64,000 bases of DNA from Strobilurus pachycystidiatus. Lineage: Eukaryota > Basidiomycota > Agaricomycetes > Agaricales > Physalacriaceae. Shown here in pieces: positions 1 to 11,510 of this stretch. The notes under the pieces were generated by a model. The model saw only the letters and a program-made list of their open reading frames with translations, ran no database searches and was not told where the DNA came from. The stretch is from assembly GCA_019915135.1 (NCBI GenBank), contig JAHLMK010000002.1, positions 1,488,001 through 1,552,000 of the forward strand, given 5' to 3'. The first letter of the stretch is position 1, and the number at the start of each line of letters is the position of its first letter. The position numbers were made by a program, and so were the translations under genes.

Positions 1-1
1 C

Positions 2-424
2 ATGGTCCCCATGGGCAACTTGGACCTTCGTTATCCTCCCCCCTCCGGATCTTCTACATCTCAGACCGTTCAGGGCGATCCCATTCACATGTGGCGAGTC
101 CGCTCTGAGAACGAGATTTGCTCCATCGTCGAAGTGGATGACCACGCCGAGGAGCGTCGGCCGCTTATTGCGGTGGACTTTGGGCACGCGGTTTGGGTCG
201 AATACAAGGATGCGACAACGGATGAGAAGATCCTCCGTTTCGTCACGTTTCCCGTGCTTGATGCGGACGTCAGCGAGATCGAAGAGAGCGCGGTTGCCCA
301 CACGCTGGAGATACCTCCCGAGCTGGACCTTGACAAGGTTGAGACAATCAACCTCGATCAAAGTCATGGAACGATTATTTTGAGTGTTGGGGGTGGGCAG
401 GTGTTTATACTATGTTATGAGTGA
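2..424 (+). CDS. F-box-type protein, 3' end only (partial)
   Basis: The window opens inside this gene, so only the last ~140 residues are visible, ending at a TGA at 422-424. The tail has the pattern I associate with the C-terminus of Agaricomycete F-box proteins: a run of beta-strand-like segments and the closing motif DLDKVETINLDQSHGTIILS followed by a short G-rich turn and ILCYE. These proteins are thought to be substrate adaptors of SCF ubiquitin ligases. The F-box itself would lie upstream and is not seen, so the family assignment rests on the tail alone. The first Met here is probably internal, not the true start. Confidence 0.5.
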   Translation: MVPMGNLDLRYPPPSGSSTSQTVQGDPIHMWRVRSENEICSIVEVDDHAEERRPLIAVDFGHAVWVEYKDATTDEKILRFVTFPVLDADVSEIEESAVAHTLEIPPELDLDKVETINLDQSHGTIILSVGGGQVFILCYE

Positions 425-640
425 TGATGCACTTAGAGAGAGGAGATGGGCTGCTTGGACATAATAATGCTATGTGCTCTTACATCTATGTTATGTTAGC
501 TACTTACCGTCACTAATGAACTGCCAAATGAAGGAATCTGTTGGTCCGACACCTGCCACCTGCTGTCCATGTGCGCATCTACCATTATGGTTGCGCGCGC
601 ACACGCCCACATCAAACTCGCTTTGTCTGCAACCACCACC

Positions 641-2193
641 ATGACAGTCATGTCAACTGACGGGAACGAACTCCCCGGCTACTCTCCGTCGACTCTGCCT
701 GTGCATTCTTCATTCCCGGATCTAGCCTTCTCGTTAGAGCGCAATGGCAGGAAATGGGCCACTCTATTCGTGAACAGCAGGCTATCGGAGGCTCCGGTCT
801 ATTTCCACATGGACACTATAACTGGGCGCGTTGAACTAGACCTCGAGAAGCCCGATCAACAGTCGTTGCGTGAAATCGTCGTTTCAGTACGTGATCCTAA
901 GCTTGGGTCCGCTGTGTCTGATGGTGAAGTACACTGTATACAGATCAAAGGCGCGACGACGGCAGTCGGCCAAGAGGAGCAAGTCTTCCTCAATCTACAG
1001 CAGAAGATCTGGTCAACTGGGCCCGGGCCTGCCAAATTGGCAGCTGGGAAGCATTCGTGGGACTTCAAGTTCTCCTTCCCTGCTGAGGTGCCTTTGACTT
1101 CTGGCGGAAAGACTTCAATGTACCCGCTGCCTCCGAACCTATCTGAACGTGCAAGCCCGCTGTACATCGATTACAAGTTCATGGTCACGTTCAAGAGACG
1201 CTGGCGGCCAAATCAGACGTGCGTCTTCAAGGAATGATGGCTGGTCTATCTTACTGACGAAATGTGGGAACTCAGATTATCGCCTTATTTTGCATTCATA
1301 CCGTATCGATGTCCAAGCCCACCTTCGCCACTGAGGCTTCTAGCCTATCAAGAAGGAACGCCTCTGCTTGGGCCGGAGATCGACCAGGAAGGCTGGCTCG
1401 TCCTACCGCCTGTGAACATAACCGGAACGTTGTTCAGTACGCGAGATGTCGAAGTCACTTGCACTGTAGGTCAATTAATATCCTGATATGGATCTGCAAA
1501 CTAAGACGGGACCCTAGCTTGCCATAGCAAAGCCAGTAAGTTGAAACATGAATACGCAGACATTCAGTACCGCTCACAACCCGTAGTTATGTTACGCTGT
1601 TCGAACGCCTATACCCTTGATTATGACTCTTCAATCGAGTGACACCCAAGCACTCGATCTTTTTGCGGCTCCAAGTGCGATCAACCTCTCGTTGGTGCGA
1701 CGATTGACCACTGGATCCAGCGTTATCAGGGAGGAAGACAAACTGAAGAGGACCGATACCCTTTTCCAGACAGACTTTGGCAAGGCTATATTCTGGCTGT
1801 CAGCCAATGAGAGCCAGGAGGATACGCGGGTGTTGCATGGGGAGCTCGAGCTCAAGTCTTCGTTGAAGCCCAGCTTCGACTTCTCCAAGTTGTCACTAAA
1901 TGTACGTGCATATTGCTGCTATTTACTCCGCTGCCTACTAGCTGACAGCAACTCAGTATTTCTTGCATTTGGCGCCATTCGCAGCCCCAGGCTTCACACC
2001 CTCCGAGCCCAGCGCCGCAGAACCGTACATCTCCCAGAAGGTTGATGTTGTGATCAGACAGGCCCCCAGCGTCAATACACGTTCGAACGCTCCCCCTGGG
2101 TACGATATAGCAGCCAACGGCAACTACAACAACACGACGGGTTTGCTGGAGAATGGAAACCAGCGGTTTTATCATCGTGGTGGCTTCATGTAA
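641..2193 (+). CDS. Arrestin-like protein (alpha-arrestin N-domain family)
   Basis: The protein begins with the ELPGYSPS motif typical of basidiomycete arrestin-like proteins and continues with the beta-sandwich of an arrestin N-terminal domain. A second part, with LGPEIDQEGWLVLPPVNITG and then SSDTQALDLFAAPSAINLSL, matches the C-terminal half of the same family. Alpha-arrestins usually link membrane cargo to ubiquitin ligases. Four introns fit GT-AG rules, near 1214-1278, 1467-1519, 1532-1587 and 1900-1958. I chose the ATG at 641 because the codons added by an in-frame ATG at 569 do not resemble the family. The C-terminus is short and ends at 2193. No PPxY motif was noticed. Confidence 0.75.
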
Positions 2194-2654
2194 TACTACG
2201 GACGTTCGAGATGCTTGCTCTTACTCCAATATTGCTTGACTGAAGATCGTGACTACTGCCTCAAGTTTAAGTGGCCTTCATATGCCGTACCACTTGCATG
2301 TCCCCTTCTCGCTGTTTCATTTTTGTACGGGACCGTGTTGAATCTTTGATAAGTTTGAGTGAGCATGTTTTGGAGTGAGGAAGCCCGTAGACGCGCTTGA
2401 AAAAGGGATGGTTGAGCTATGATCGATGATGTAGAAGAAAAGTCTGGTGCCAAAGGCGCAGCGCGTACAGGGTATAGCAGGAGAAAATGAGTTCGACATG
2501 GGCAATATAAGGACATGGTCATCTTAAACAGGCGCTGAACTGTGCATGAACTTGGAAGCAGGTAACGAACTTGAAGACTAGTGCCGCCGGCTAAGAGTAG
2601 CCCTGGAGTAGCCCAGAACAAACAAGGAAAAATTGTGAATTCCGTCTTACCGTC
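2194..2654. other. Intergenic: 3' end of arrestin gene and TIM50 promoter
   Basis: No convincing gene is seen. The open frames on the minus strand here have no family resemblance and no splice logic. The stretch should hold the arrestin gene's 3' UTR and the TIM50 promoter. Confidence 0.5.
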
Positions 2655-4264
2655 ATGTTCGCGGTCATCTCTCGACCCGTTGCCCGTCGTTCCCTCGGAT
2701 ACGCGGCGCGATGTATGGCCACAAAACCGCCTCCAAAGCAGCCCGCACCGAAAAAGGAGCAGCCCGTGCAGGAAGAGGCACCAGCCGCGGAGGACCCGCC
2801 AGCCGTCGTGCCGACACCTTTACCCAGTCTCGATATCCTGCCCGCGGACGAGGACTTTGATGGAAAACGGACGGGCGCAAGGTCATCGAAAGACTCTCTG
2901 TCGTCGGCCGAGATGCAGCGGCGGAGGATGGGGCGGGTGTCGGGTATATTGCTCGCACTGCTGCTTGGTGGTCAAGTCGCGTACATGACCCGGGAATGGT
3001 CCCCGGAGGATTTGGCGGCGAAAAAAATGGTGCGCAGCCTACATGATACGCTGTCAATCTCGAAGCTAATCTGTCTGCATAGACCCTTGAAGACGCACCG
3101 TCATCAAGATGGGGAAGAGCCTTGGAACGATTCAAGGACTTCTTCGGGGTACGTCAGTCTGGTTTCCGAGATAAGATATGCTTGTTCACATTCCGTGCAG
3201 TACTTCAGTGAACCCGCATGGCCAGAGCTCTTGCCGCCTCCCTTCCCTCCTCCACATGGCAAGCCATATACCCTCGTTCTGTCCATCGACGACTTATTAG
3301 TAACGTCGACGTGGGATGTGGGTTTTACCACCTCTGTCCAGCCTAGAACCATCTATTGACTCAGTTCTAGCGCCAAAATGGCTGGCGGACCGCCAAGCGG
3401 CCGGGCGTAGACTACTTCCTCGCGTACATATCGCAGTTCTACGAGGTCGTTGTTTTCACAACTCAACATCCTTTCACTGCCGAACCCATCCTCAACAAGC
3501 TCGACAAGTACAACTTCTACATCACCCACCGCCTGCACCGTGAAGCCACTCGCTCCATCAACGGCAAGATAGTGAAAGACTTGTCATATCTTAACCGTGA
3601 CCTGTCCAAGGTGGTTGTGATAGACACCGACGCGGAACATGTATCCGCACAGCCTGAAAACGCTGTGGTGGTGCCTAAATGGAAGGGCGAGCCTCAAGAC
3701 CGTAGCTTGGTTGCCCTTATTCCATTCCTCGAATGTACGTCCTCTATATATGATACATAACGTCCGACTCACTCTAATATCCAGCCATCGCGATATACAA
3801 ACCCGCCGACGTTCGGCCTATACTGAGTGCCTATCATGGCAAAGACATTGCTCTAGAGTACGCGAAGAAAGAGGCAGAGGGCAAGCAGAAGCACATTGAA
3901 GAGTGGGAGTCAAAGAAGGGCAAGCCGAATCCGTTCGGGGCCATGTTTGGACTTTCGGTAGGACTTTGTTCTTCGGTTTGACAGATCCCTAACCGGGTGC
4001 ACGCAGAACCGTGGTGGCACAATACCTCCCACCTACCTTGAGGCGAAACGAAAAGAAGCCCAGCAAAACTACCGGGACGAACAAGCGTATATTGCCAAGA
4101 ACAAGGAGCATTTGGAGAAGCTATTGGAGCAGGAGCAGCAGGCGATGGCGGCCCAAGCGCCGAACAATTTATGGGAAGCTATTGGTACCATGGCGGGTCC
4201 ACCTCCGCCCCCTCCAGGCAGTGAAGCTCCTCCACCTGCGTCGCCAGCTGCTGAGAAGAAGTGA
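2655..4264 (+). CDS. TIM50: Mitochondrial inner-membrane translocase subunit Tim50
   Basis: Tim50 is the TIM23-complex receptor that takes presequence proteins arriving from the TOM channel. The first ~25 residues are Arg/Ser/Ala-rich without acids, as expected for a mitochondrial presequence. An Ala/Pro/Lys/Glu-rich linker follows, then one membrane helix ([17 protein letters not shown]) and the FCP1-like domain starting at [16 protein letters not shown] and continuing [20 protein letters not shown]. The DxDxT catalytic motif of true phosphatases is absent (SIDDLL), as usual for Tim50. The C-terminus is Gln/Pro/Ala-rich and ends EKK. Five short introns separate the parts, the last near 3959-4005. 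The gene is followed directly by the pyruvate-carrier pair, also mitochondrial. Confidence 0.93.
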
Positions 4265-4544
4265 TGTACTGGGAAATTCCACGCGTCACCTCGAAGCGCC
4301 TACGATTAATGCATCTACGTATCTTATCACTCCATCCCACCTCAATGCTAGAATAATGCCACGCGTCGTCCATCTCTAACTTGATGACTTACCTTGTATT
4401 TATTATTATTGAGAGACTCTAGTCTGCTGCCTGCAACTTGCAAGAAGGGTAAGCTGGCTGAGTCAGCACACTCCAAGTACCTTATTTCGAACGGTCAAGT
4501 TGCCGCCGCTGGTTTGCCTCGCATCTCTTTCGTTTGTCACTACG

Positions 4545-5080
4545 ATGTCCGCCCCCGCTAGCAGCGCCGCTACCTCCAAATTCCAGGCCTTCCTGAACCA
4601 CCCGGCCGGTACGCGCTTCCGCCTTTTGTCGTGTGCGCTCTTCGATTACACCGAATATTTGTTGTAGGGCCCAAAACTGTCTTCTTCTGGGGACCGATGA
4701 TGAAGTGGGGACTGGTCGCTGCTGGCTTGAAGGATCTGGGTCGCCCGGCTGAGAAATTGAGTTTGTCGCAAAACTTGGGTGCGTGTTTGGGTGTACTTTT
4801 CTGGGGGCTGAAACTGACGGCATATGCGGTCAGCGTTGACGGCAACCGGATTTATCTGGGTGCGATACTCGTTCGTGATCACACCAGTCAACTACAGTCT
4901 TGCCGGTGTATGTTTCTTGATTGGCGTTTGGGTCTAGGCTGATTCTCTCATCCAGGTTAACTTCTTCGTTGGATTGAGCGGTCTCACCCAGCTGAGTCGT
5001 ATTGCCAAGTACGTTCTTCGTCCACTCCTGCAGGCCTGGCTAAATTGCATTGCAGCTACAAGTTCAACAACTCGTCATAG
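4545..5080 (+). CDS. MPC2: Mitochondrial pyruvate carrier, MPC2 type, copy 1
   Basis: This is a small inner-membrane protein of about 105 residues that, with an MPC1 partner, carries pyruvate into the mitochondrial matrix. Read across four introns it contains the family core: NHPAGPKTVFFWGPMMKWGL, RPAEKLSLSQN, ALTATGFIWVRYSFVITPVN and VNFFVGLSGLTQLSRIANYK. It stops at the TAG at 5078-5080. The NHPAGP start and RIANY end place it with MPC2/MPC3 rather than MPC1. All four introns have proper GT-AG ends and sit at the same positions as in the second copy. The frame is intact, so both copies look usable. Confidence 0.9.
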
Positions 5081-5403
5081 AGCTAGACGTTGCCAGCTTA
5101 TCTATACATATATTCGCCATTTCCGCCGTCCCTCGTGTGCTAAGAAATACACATCAACCTGCGCTCTCAAATCGACGCAAAACCGACGTCTTCACTCAGC
5201 CTCACTATCCTTACGTTGCCATTTCCTCTCTCGACTGGTTCCGCTACCACGATGCATGATGTCTGATCAAGAAGGACGATTCAATTATCACGATTGAGAG
5301 ACTACAAGAGAAGGGTAAATTGGCTGAGTCAGCCCACTCTACCTCATTCCGAACGGTCAGGTAGTCGCCGCTGGTTGTTTACATCTCTTCGTTTGTCACT
5401 ACG

Positions 5404-5950
5404 ATGTCCGGCCCCGCTAGCAGCGCCGCTACCTCCAAATTCCAGGCTTTCATCAACCACCCGGCTGGTACGCTTCCCCGTTCTGTGACTCCGTGCGCTC
5501 TTCGGTTCCAACTCCAACGAAATCTCCATTACAGGGCCCAAGACTGTTTTCTTCTGGGGACCAATGATGAAGTGGGGACTGGTCGCGGCTGGCTTGAAGG
5601 ATCTGAACCGCCCGGCTGAGAAGCTGAGCTGGACGCAGAACTTGGGTGAGTGATTGGGGTATGTACTTTGGTTGGGGATGCTGGTGACAGAGTATGCTGG
5701 CAGCGTTGACGGCGACTGGATTCATCTGGGTGCGATGGTCATTCGTGATTACACCAGTCAACTACAGTCTCGCTGGTGTATGTTTCTCGATTGACGTTTG
5801 GGTTCAGACTGAATCTCTTCTTCAGGTCAACTTCTTCGTTGGTTTGAGCGGTCTCACTCAGCTCGGTCGTATCGCCAAGTACGTTATATGTCAACTTCTG
5901 TAGGCCTTGCTAACTTGCCTTCAAGCTACAAATTCAACAACTCAACATGA
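5404..5950 (+). CDS. MPC2: Mitochondrial pyruvate carrier, MPC2 type, copy 2
   Basis: This is the second of two adjacent, near-identical MPC2-type genes. It shares the four intron positions and the family core (NHPAGPKTVFFWGP, NRPAEKLSWTQN, TGFIWVRWSFVITP, TQLGRIANYKFNN) and stops at the TGA at 5948-5950. It differs from copy 1 by only a few residues, such as WTQN for LSQN and WVRW for WVRY. The yeast MPC2/MPC3 pair also diverged by duplication and is used under different carbon regimes; a similar split here is only inference. It lies tail-to-tail with the APQ12-like gene on the minus strand. Confidence 0.9.
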
Positions 5951-6050
5951 ACCTAGACTTTGCCAGCTTATCTTTACATATATTCACCATTTCCACCGTC
6001 CCCCGTGTGCTAAGAAATACAAAATGCAACAATCAACATGCGCTCTTGAA

Positions 6051-6707
6051 TCAACGCGGAACCGACGTCTTCCCTTTCCCGACGTTGCTATCTCCCTCTC
6101 CCTGAACTGGTTCTGATACCATGTCCTTTGCCCGGTCCCACCACTCTGCAATGGAGCTGATGATAGTCCGCGCGTCAAGCTGTTCACCAACTTGAGGCTG
6201 ATTGCGATCCTGATTCCATGCACGATGCCGGTCAAACGACTCCCAAACGCGGGGTCGCTTGGGTAGATTACGCCCCGATTGTGTGGTCCGAGGTTGGTTG
6301 GCGCCGTTCATCATATCGAAAGCTAGACCCCACAAGCTAGTCGATGATGATCCACCTGAATTACTCGCTTGTTGTGACCCCATCACATACGCCACGAGTG
6401 CGATGAGTCCTCCGAACATGATCCCCCATTTGAGAAAGAAGAACCCGGTGCGAAACACCCAGGTGGCAGTGCGATATGCACTCATAAGTGCGAGATAGGA
6501 GAGGGTGAGGGCGATGAGAGGTGGTAGGACAGTTTGAGTGTCCCACTCGGCAGGGTTTTTGGCGAGCAATGTGGCGGTGAGTGTATACACTGCTTGCGCA
6601 AATGCAAGACCGTGTGAGATGGCGGAGATGAGGAATGCATATATGGGACCAGGCAGCTTGTCTGAGAGGAGATTGAGTAGGCCGTTCAATACGCGATCCG
6701 CATCCAT
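6051..6707 (-). CDS. APQ12-like nuclear-envelope membrane protein
   Basis: An uninterrupted frame of 218 residues. There are two to three hydrophobic segments in the first 110 residues (around IYAFLISAISHGLAFAQAVY, LPPLIALTLSYLALMSAY and GIMFGGLIALVAYVMG), followed by a polar, Ser/Asn/Arg-rich tail that contains IISSIAEWWDRAKDMV. This size and layout match fungal proteins of the Apq12 / nuclear pore assembly and biogenesis family, which act in the ER and nuclear envelope on lipid balance and pore assembly. The match is by overall pattern, not by a diagnostic motif. It faces the second pyruvate-carrier gene tail-to-tail, about 100 bp apart. Confidence 0.5.
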   Translation of the reverse strand: MDADRVLNGLLNLLSDKLPGPIYAFLISAISHGLAFAQAVYTLTATLLAKNPAEWDTQTVLPPLIALTLSYLALMSAYRTATWVFRTGFFFLKWGIMFGGLIALVAYVMGSQQASNSGGSSSTSLWGLAFDMMNGANQPRTTQSGRNLPKRPRVWESFDRHRAWNQDRNQPQVGEQLDARTIISSIAEWWDRAKDMVSEPVQGEGDSNVGKGKTSVPR

Positions 6708-7138
6708 TTCCGTCGTGGTCGTTGCTCAAAGGAGGGCGTGTCAAACAGCAGCACGCCAAAAGCGGACACACTGATGCCTTCGGCAAATGGGCCGGCATCT
6801 CATATGGGGACCTGCTTTATTACCGGGACCGATTCTCCATTGGACAAGTGCCAAACGAACATCAGATTCAGAACCTCGGAGAGATGCTCGGACGGCAGCT
6901 GCAACCAACCAATCAGAATGTTCAACAATCCGCATATTATGTCAGCAACGCCCCCATTCTCGTTGCTTGTCTGAGCTTGGCAAAGGGGTTATCGGCCCGG
7001 CATCTCGGCAGCGTCGGCGGTATATACTCTCGCGAATTGACGTTTGGCAACCCGCGCTCCCGTCTTTGCTTCCTTCCAAGTTCCCACCACCAAGTCCAAA
7101 CTTTCTTACCTGTCCCCGCATCACTCTTGTCTGCAACC
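6708..7138. promoter_or_regulatory. Divergent promoter between APQ12-like gene and small Cys protein gene
   Basis: This 431-bp stretch separates two head-to-head genes and must hold both promoters. A TATATA-like element (GGTATATACT) lies near 7019, about 120 bp before the right-hand start codon. No other site could be assigned. Confidence 0.4.
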
Positions 7139-7787
7139 ATGGCCATGAAAAGGAAGTTTGACGACGCTGGCGACGCGCACTGCAAGGTAGACGCGCCCTC
7201 GTATCCACCGCTTGGACCGCGTATATTGACCCCGGTTTGCGCAGGATGCGAAACAGCTCAAGCTCGAGGAGCTCGTCCCTTTCCCGAACTACGCCGAGCT
7301 GGACTCCGACGTGATCATGTCTGACACAGACTCCCTGTACTCATCGCACCACATCCGCGCCTCTTCCGATGCCAGCTCAGCGTCGTCCGACGACTCTTCT
7401 CGTGAGTCTGACCTGTTGCACGTGACCTTGTTTGATGTCTCTCCAGCCTGCTTCCCCACCTTCGACAACAACTATCGTCCTAACCCGTTCTTCAGCAACG
7501 CCGCTTCCCCCGCTGACCCCTCTGCTCACTCTCCAGCTCCTGTCGCCCTTCTGCAGCCCGCGAACAACTTTACTCACCACGGGTAGGTCTAACGTTTTGT
7601 TCAGCTGCAGTGTTCCGTCTGTCCGTTCTCGCACTCGACGCTTACGTCCTTCCCCAACATTAGCACGGGCTGCTCGCAAATTCCCAAACTCAAAGTCGCC
7701 TGCGCACCTGGACTCAACGGAGAACGAACGATGTGGAGTTTCTGCGAACAGTGCGGTTCCATCTCGATGGTCGAATCTTCTGGATAG
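7139..7787 (+). CDS. Small conserved Agaricomycete protein with C-terminal CxxC knuckle
   Basis: I cannot give this protein a function. The model starts MAMKRKFDDAG at 7139 and uses three introns, near 7187-7244, 7400-7444 and 7585-7662. It then has an acidic/Ser-rich middle (MSDTDSLYSSHHIRASSD), a Pro/Phe-rich part ending NNFTHHG, and a compact end: CSQIPKLKVACAPG, then MWSFCEQCGSISMV. The last intron was placed so that FTHHG joins TGCSQIPK in frame, which gives the continuous family pattern I remember from related fungi. Two Cys near each other (CEQC) plus two upstream Cys suggest a small metal site. The length is about 150 residues. Confidence 0.6.
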
Positions 7788-8778
7788 GCAACTAAAATCA
7801 ACACCGACCATCATTCATCTTCCCAACCTCGTCTTCCCAACCCCGTCTTCATTTCCCATCGCTCCATATTTCGTTCGCGCTGCTCCTTTACATTATCTTA
7901 TTCCTTTCCTTATCCCTTCCCTTTATCTGGCAACTCCACCCACCTCGGCGCCTCGCATATCATTAAAACCCTTCGACATACCTCCAACTCTCCCAGTCGA
8001 ATCTGCTCGTCGCTTACAGGCCTTCCCAACGTCGTCGCCCAAAATGTTGCCATACCGTCGACCTTCGTGTATATTAGTTACTTATCCGGACACTCTTGCA
8101 CTGTACTTGTAGATCCTGCTCTTGTTGCTCTCATAATATTTTTATGCTGCTGCTATTTCTTGTGTGGGCTTGATGTGGCGCAATTAAAGTGCTCAAACTT
8201 CCCACGCCCAACCCGAATCCGAAGTTGCTGTATCGGGCTGTGAAGATGGTAAGCGAGACTACGTGGAGTGCCGTCGCTTACCCATCCTGGTCTCGACTTC
8301 CATCAAACTCGACTTCCACTTAAATCTCCGTGTCAGGCTGCAGCATTGGAGCATCAGATGCATCAAGTTTCATTGAGTCACAACTCACCGTGGCCACTGG
8401 TAATTGTTTGTACCGCGAGATCCGCTTGCGGTGGACTTCGCAAGGGCCGCCACATTCAACTGTATCTCCTGATCTTGATGTTGACCTTTGGTTGGAGATA
8501 TACCGACAGGTGCGAATCCTGCTGGTTATGACTGTGGCCGCTAATAGATTTACAGTTTAGATACAATGGGTGTCAATGGCAATAGTCGAACACTTTCACT
8601 CTCAAATATTGTAGGTGACGAAGTTGCGACGGAGAACCGGAACTATGCGTCATGCCTTTTGTAATTGACGGTAAACAACAGCACACCGAGGTGGGGCTTT
8701 TGTGGTCTTCTGTCCTCCGAAAGTTCCGAAACGTACCACCGTCCATCGCGCCTAAACTCTTTTCGCAGGAAGCCCCAC
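7788..8778. other. Intergenic, no confident gene
   Basis: The first part is pyrimidine-rich and looks like 3' UTR. Around 8330-8511 an open frame (VATGNCLYREIRLRW, then STVSPDLDVDLWLEIYRQ) ends at a good donor site and could be an exon of an unrecognised gene. I could not join it to a start or a second exon. Confidence 0.3.
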
Positions 8779-8811
8779 TGACGTCGCGACTTATTTTAGC
8801 ATCGTATAAAA
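8779..8811 (+). promoter_or_regulatory. Core promoter of the MFS transporter: CRE-like site and TATA box
   Basis: TGACGTCG at 8779-8786 resembles a CREB/ATF bZIP site. TATAAAA at 8805-8811 lies about 70 bp before the ATG at 8879, a normal TATA distance. Together they suggest a regulated promoter. Factor binding is inference. Confidence 0.5.
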
Positions 8812-8878
8812 TGGCTTCCGGAAAATAGGTCGCTTGTACATTTCTTCAACAGCCTATTACTACCCCGCCTTCCCCAGA

Positions 8879-11510
8879 ATGGCGACCACGGAGAAACCAA
8901 CTGTGGAGAAACGCGTTTCTGACGAGTTCCACGAAAACACTGCTACCCGCGAGCCGACACCGACCTCAGTTCAAGAGATCAATGCGAAGCTCGCCAACCC
9001 CCTCGCGGGCCTGACTCACGACGAGCTCACGCACGGCGCACGCGAATTTGCCAAACAGTATGACTTGGAGGACCTCTCCGAAGAGCTGCAGAAGGGCGCG
9101 CTGATCGCCCAAGACCCGCTTGCCTTCGAATCACTCCCGATGCTCGACGACGCGGATAGGAATATCCTGAGGCGCGAGATCACCCATCGGTGGGACCAGC
9201 CTAAGACGCTCTACTATCTCGTCATCCTATGCTCGGTTGCTGCAGCTGTCCAAGGCGTGAGTACTGTTCTCTTGCGATGCCTGTCCGTACTCAGCGAAGA
9301 TGTAGATGGACGAGAGTGTCATCAACGGCGCTCAGCTATTCTATCCCAAACAATTTGGAATCGACCCCGACGCGGACACCACAGGCAACAACCAGTGGTT
9401 ACTAGGCTTGGTCAATTCTGCACCCTACGTAGGTCTGCATGACTTCGAGCCCTTTCCTTGCTAACGATACATCCTTCCAGCTCTGCTGTGCTGTTCTGGG
9501 ATGCTGGTTAACCGGACCTGTATGTCCCTTTCCTAGTGATTGCAGCCTTGTGGAGCTTACCTATTCCTTTGCGTAGCTGAACAAGCAATTCGGTCGCCGC
9601 GGAACAATCTTCATCACTGCCCTCTTTTCATTCCTTACATGTTTTTGGCAAGGATTCACGAACTCTTGGCCTCATCTGTTCGCTGCCCGCTTCGTATTGG
9701 GTTTGGGTATCGGGCCCAAGAGCGCCACTGTGCCCGTGTACGCGGCTGAATGTCTGTTCCATGTCCCACTGCTACTCTTGTGTCCTGGCATTGACGATTA
9801 CATAGGCGCCCCGCCTCCAATCCGTGGAGCTCTCGTAATGATGTGGCAGACCTGGACTGCATTTGGGATAATGCTTGGCTTTGTCGCTGATTTGGCCTTT
9901 TTCAACGTCAAAGACACTCACAATATCACTGGCCTCAATTGGAGATTAATGCTCGGAAGTGTGAGTCATACAGGTTGCGGCTGAGACTAAAACAACTGAT
10001 CCCATCCTCAGGCTGGCATCCCCGCCTTGTTCATCGTAGCGCAAGTCTTCTTCTGCCCGGAATCCCCTCGCTGGTATATCAGCAAAGGCCGCTACCGTGA
10101 TGCATACCAGTCTCTTGCAAGACTGCGCCACAGTCCCGTTCAGGCCGCCCGAGATCTGTATTATATCCACGTCCTCTTAGAGGCCGAAAAGCAAATTGAC
10201 CGCAAGCGGAGCAAGTTCGTGGAGCTGTTCAGTATCCCCCGTAATCGTCGGGCGTCGCTGGCTTCCTTCATTGTTATGTTCATGTGCGTCTCAGTTCTCT
10301 GTCCGGTGTCAAGCATTCATGCTGATTTTTGTTTCTCAGGCAACAATTGTGAGTACACACCGTGCGTGAAACATCCAACGGCAGACTAATCCTTCCCACA
10401 GCTGTGGCATCAACGTTATCGCCTACTATTCCGTATGTCGCGTCACCGATACTCTCACCTCTCACCCCTCATTTCCTTGCAGTCCAACATCTTCACACAA
10501 GCTAAATTCAGCGAGACCCAGGCTCTTCTGGCATCATGGGGTTTTGGCATGGTGAACTGGGTCTTCGCGTTCCCCGCAGTCTACACTATCGACACCTTCG
10601 GTCGGCGCAATTTGCTACTTACGACGTTCCCTTTAATGGCCTTATTCCTGCTCATGACCGGGTTCGCCTTGTAAGTTCTCCACACGTCATTGGGACCGTA
10701 TATCTTACCGCCTGCTCACGCAATTGTATAGTTGGATTCCCGAATCTGCCGGACAGGCGCGCATCGGGGTTGTGGCCCTTGGCATTTATCTGTTCACGGC
10801 ATGTTACTCTCCCGGAGAAGGACCTGTTCCGTTTACCGTATGTTGATTCGGCGTTTGATGCTATTGGTGCTGATTATTCGTTAACAGTACTCAGCCGAGG
10901 CCTTCCCCTTGTACGTCCGTGATGTTGGAATGTCGTTCGCCACTGTGAGTAGTACGATTGTTGAAGCAATAAATTTCACTGACGTCCCGTCCAGGCCGTT
11001 CTATGGTTCTTGTGAGTTTCTTGACGAGTTCAACGGTACCGATTTCTAACCAAACTCAGTAACTTCGTTATTTCCATCACATTCCCGCGGCTCTTGGGCG
11101 CTTTCAAACCACAAGGCGCATTTGGTTGGTACACAGCCTGGAAGTGAGTACAACATTTGTTGGGTCTCGCCGGGGCATATGCTCATTGTTCCCAACAGCA
11201 TCTTCGGCTTCTTTGCGGTCTTGTTCTTCCTTCCGGAAACTAAGTCTTTGTCTCTCGAGGAGCTTGACCAAGGTTAGTCAAGGATCTGGCAAGTGGCACG
11301 ACGTTACTGATGTGACATTCAATTTCAGTGTTCAGTGTCCCGACACACATCCACGCGGCTTATCAGCTGAAGGCGCTACCCCACAACATCAAGAGGTATA
11401 TCTTCAGGATGAATGTACCAGATCTACCCCCATTGTACGAGCACGAAGGCACCGTCGGATATGAGGATATGAAGAAGTCATACGCGCGTGGTGGCAATGG
11501 TCATGTCTAA
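8879..11510 (+). CDS. MFS sugar/polyol transporter, fungal inositol-transporter-like
   Basis: This is a proton-coupled sugar-porter-family transporter of the plasma membrane. After a ~115-residue polar N-terminus come twelve expected helices. Family signatures include [13 protein letters not shown], the loop-2 motif [50 protein letters not shown], the helix-7 [37 protein letters not shown] and the closing [14 protein letters not shown]. The extended form with an acidic N-terminus and [20 protein letters not shown] resembles the fungal branch usually named myo-inositol transporter; substrate is not provable from sequence. About a dozen short introns interrupt it. An in-frame ATG at 8834 exists, but 8879 lies better after the TATA box. 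Confidence 0.88.

Larger units (their letters stand above)
4411..6124 (+). repeat. Tandem segmental duplication (two ~850-bp units)
   Basis: Unit 1 runs from about 4411 to about 5262 and unit 2 from about 5296 to about 6124. Both open with GAGAGACT and then share promoter blocks (GGCTGAGTCAGC, GAACGGTCA, CGTTTGTCACTACGATGTCC), the whole gene and the 3' flank (TGTGCTAAGAAATACA, ACCGACGTCTTC). Introns and flanks have diverged more than the exons, so the event is not very recent. The end of unit 2 overlaps the 3' coding end of the APQ12-like gene. Confidence 0.8.

Noticed and set aside
7585..8112. Long plus-strand frame continuing the small Cys protein after 7585
   Set aside because: The frame is low-complexity Ser/Pro/Leu, whereas splicing 7585-7662 restores the conserved Cys-containing ending and a stop at 7787.
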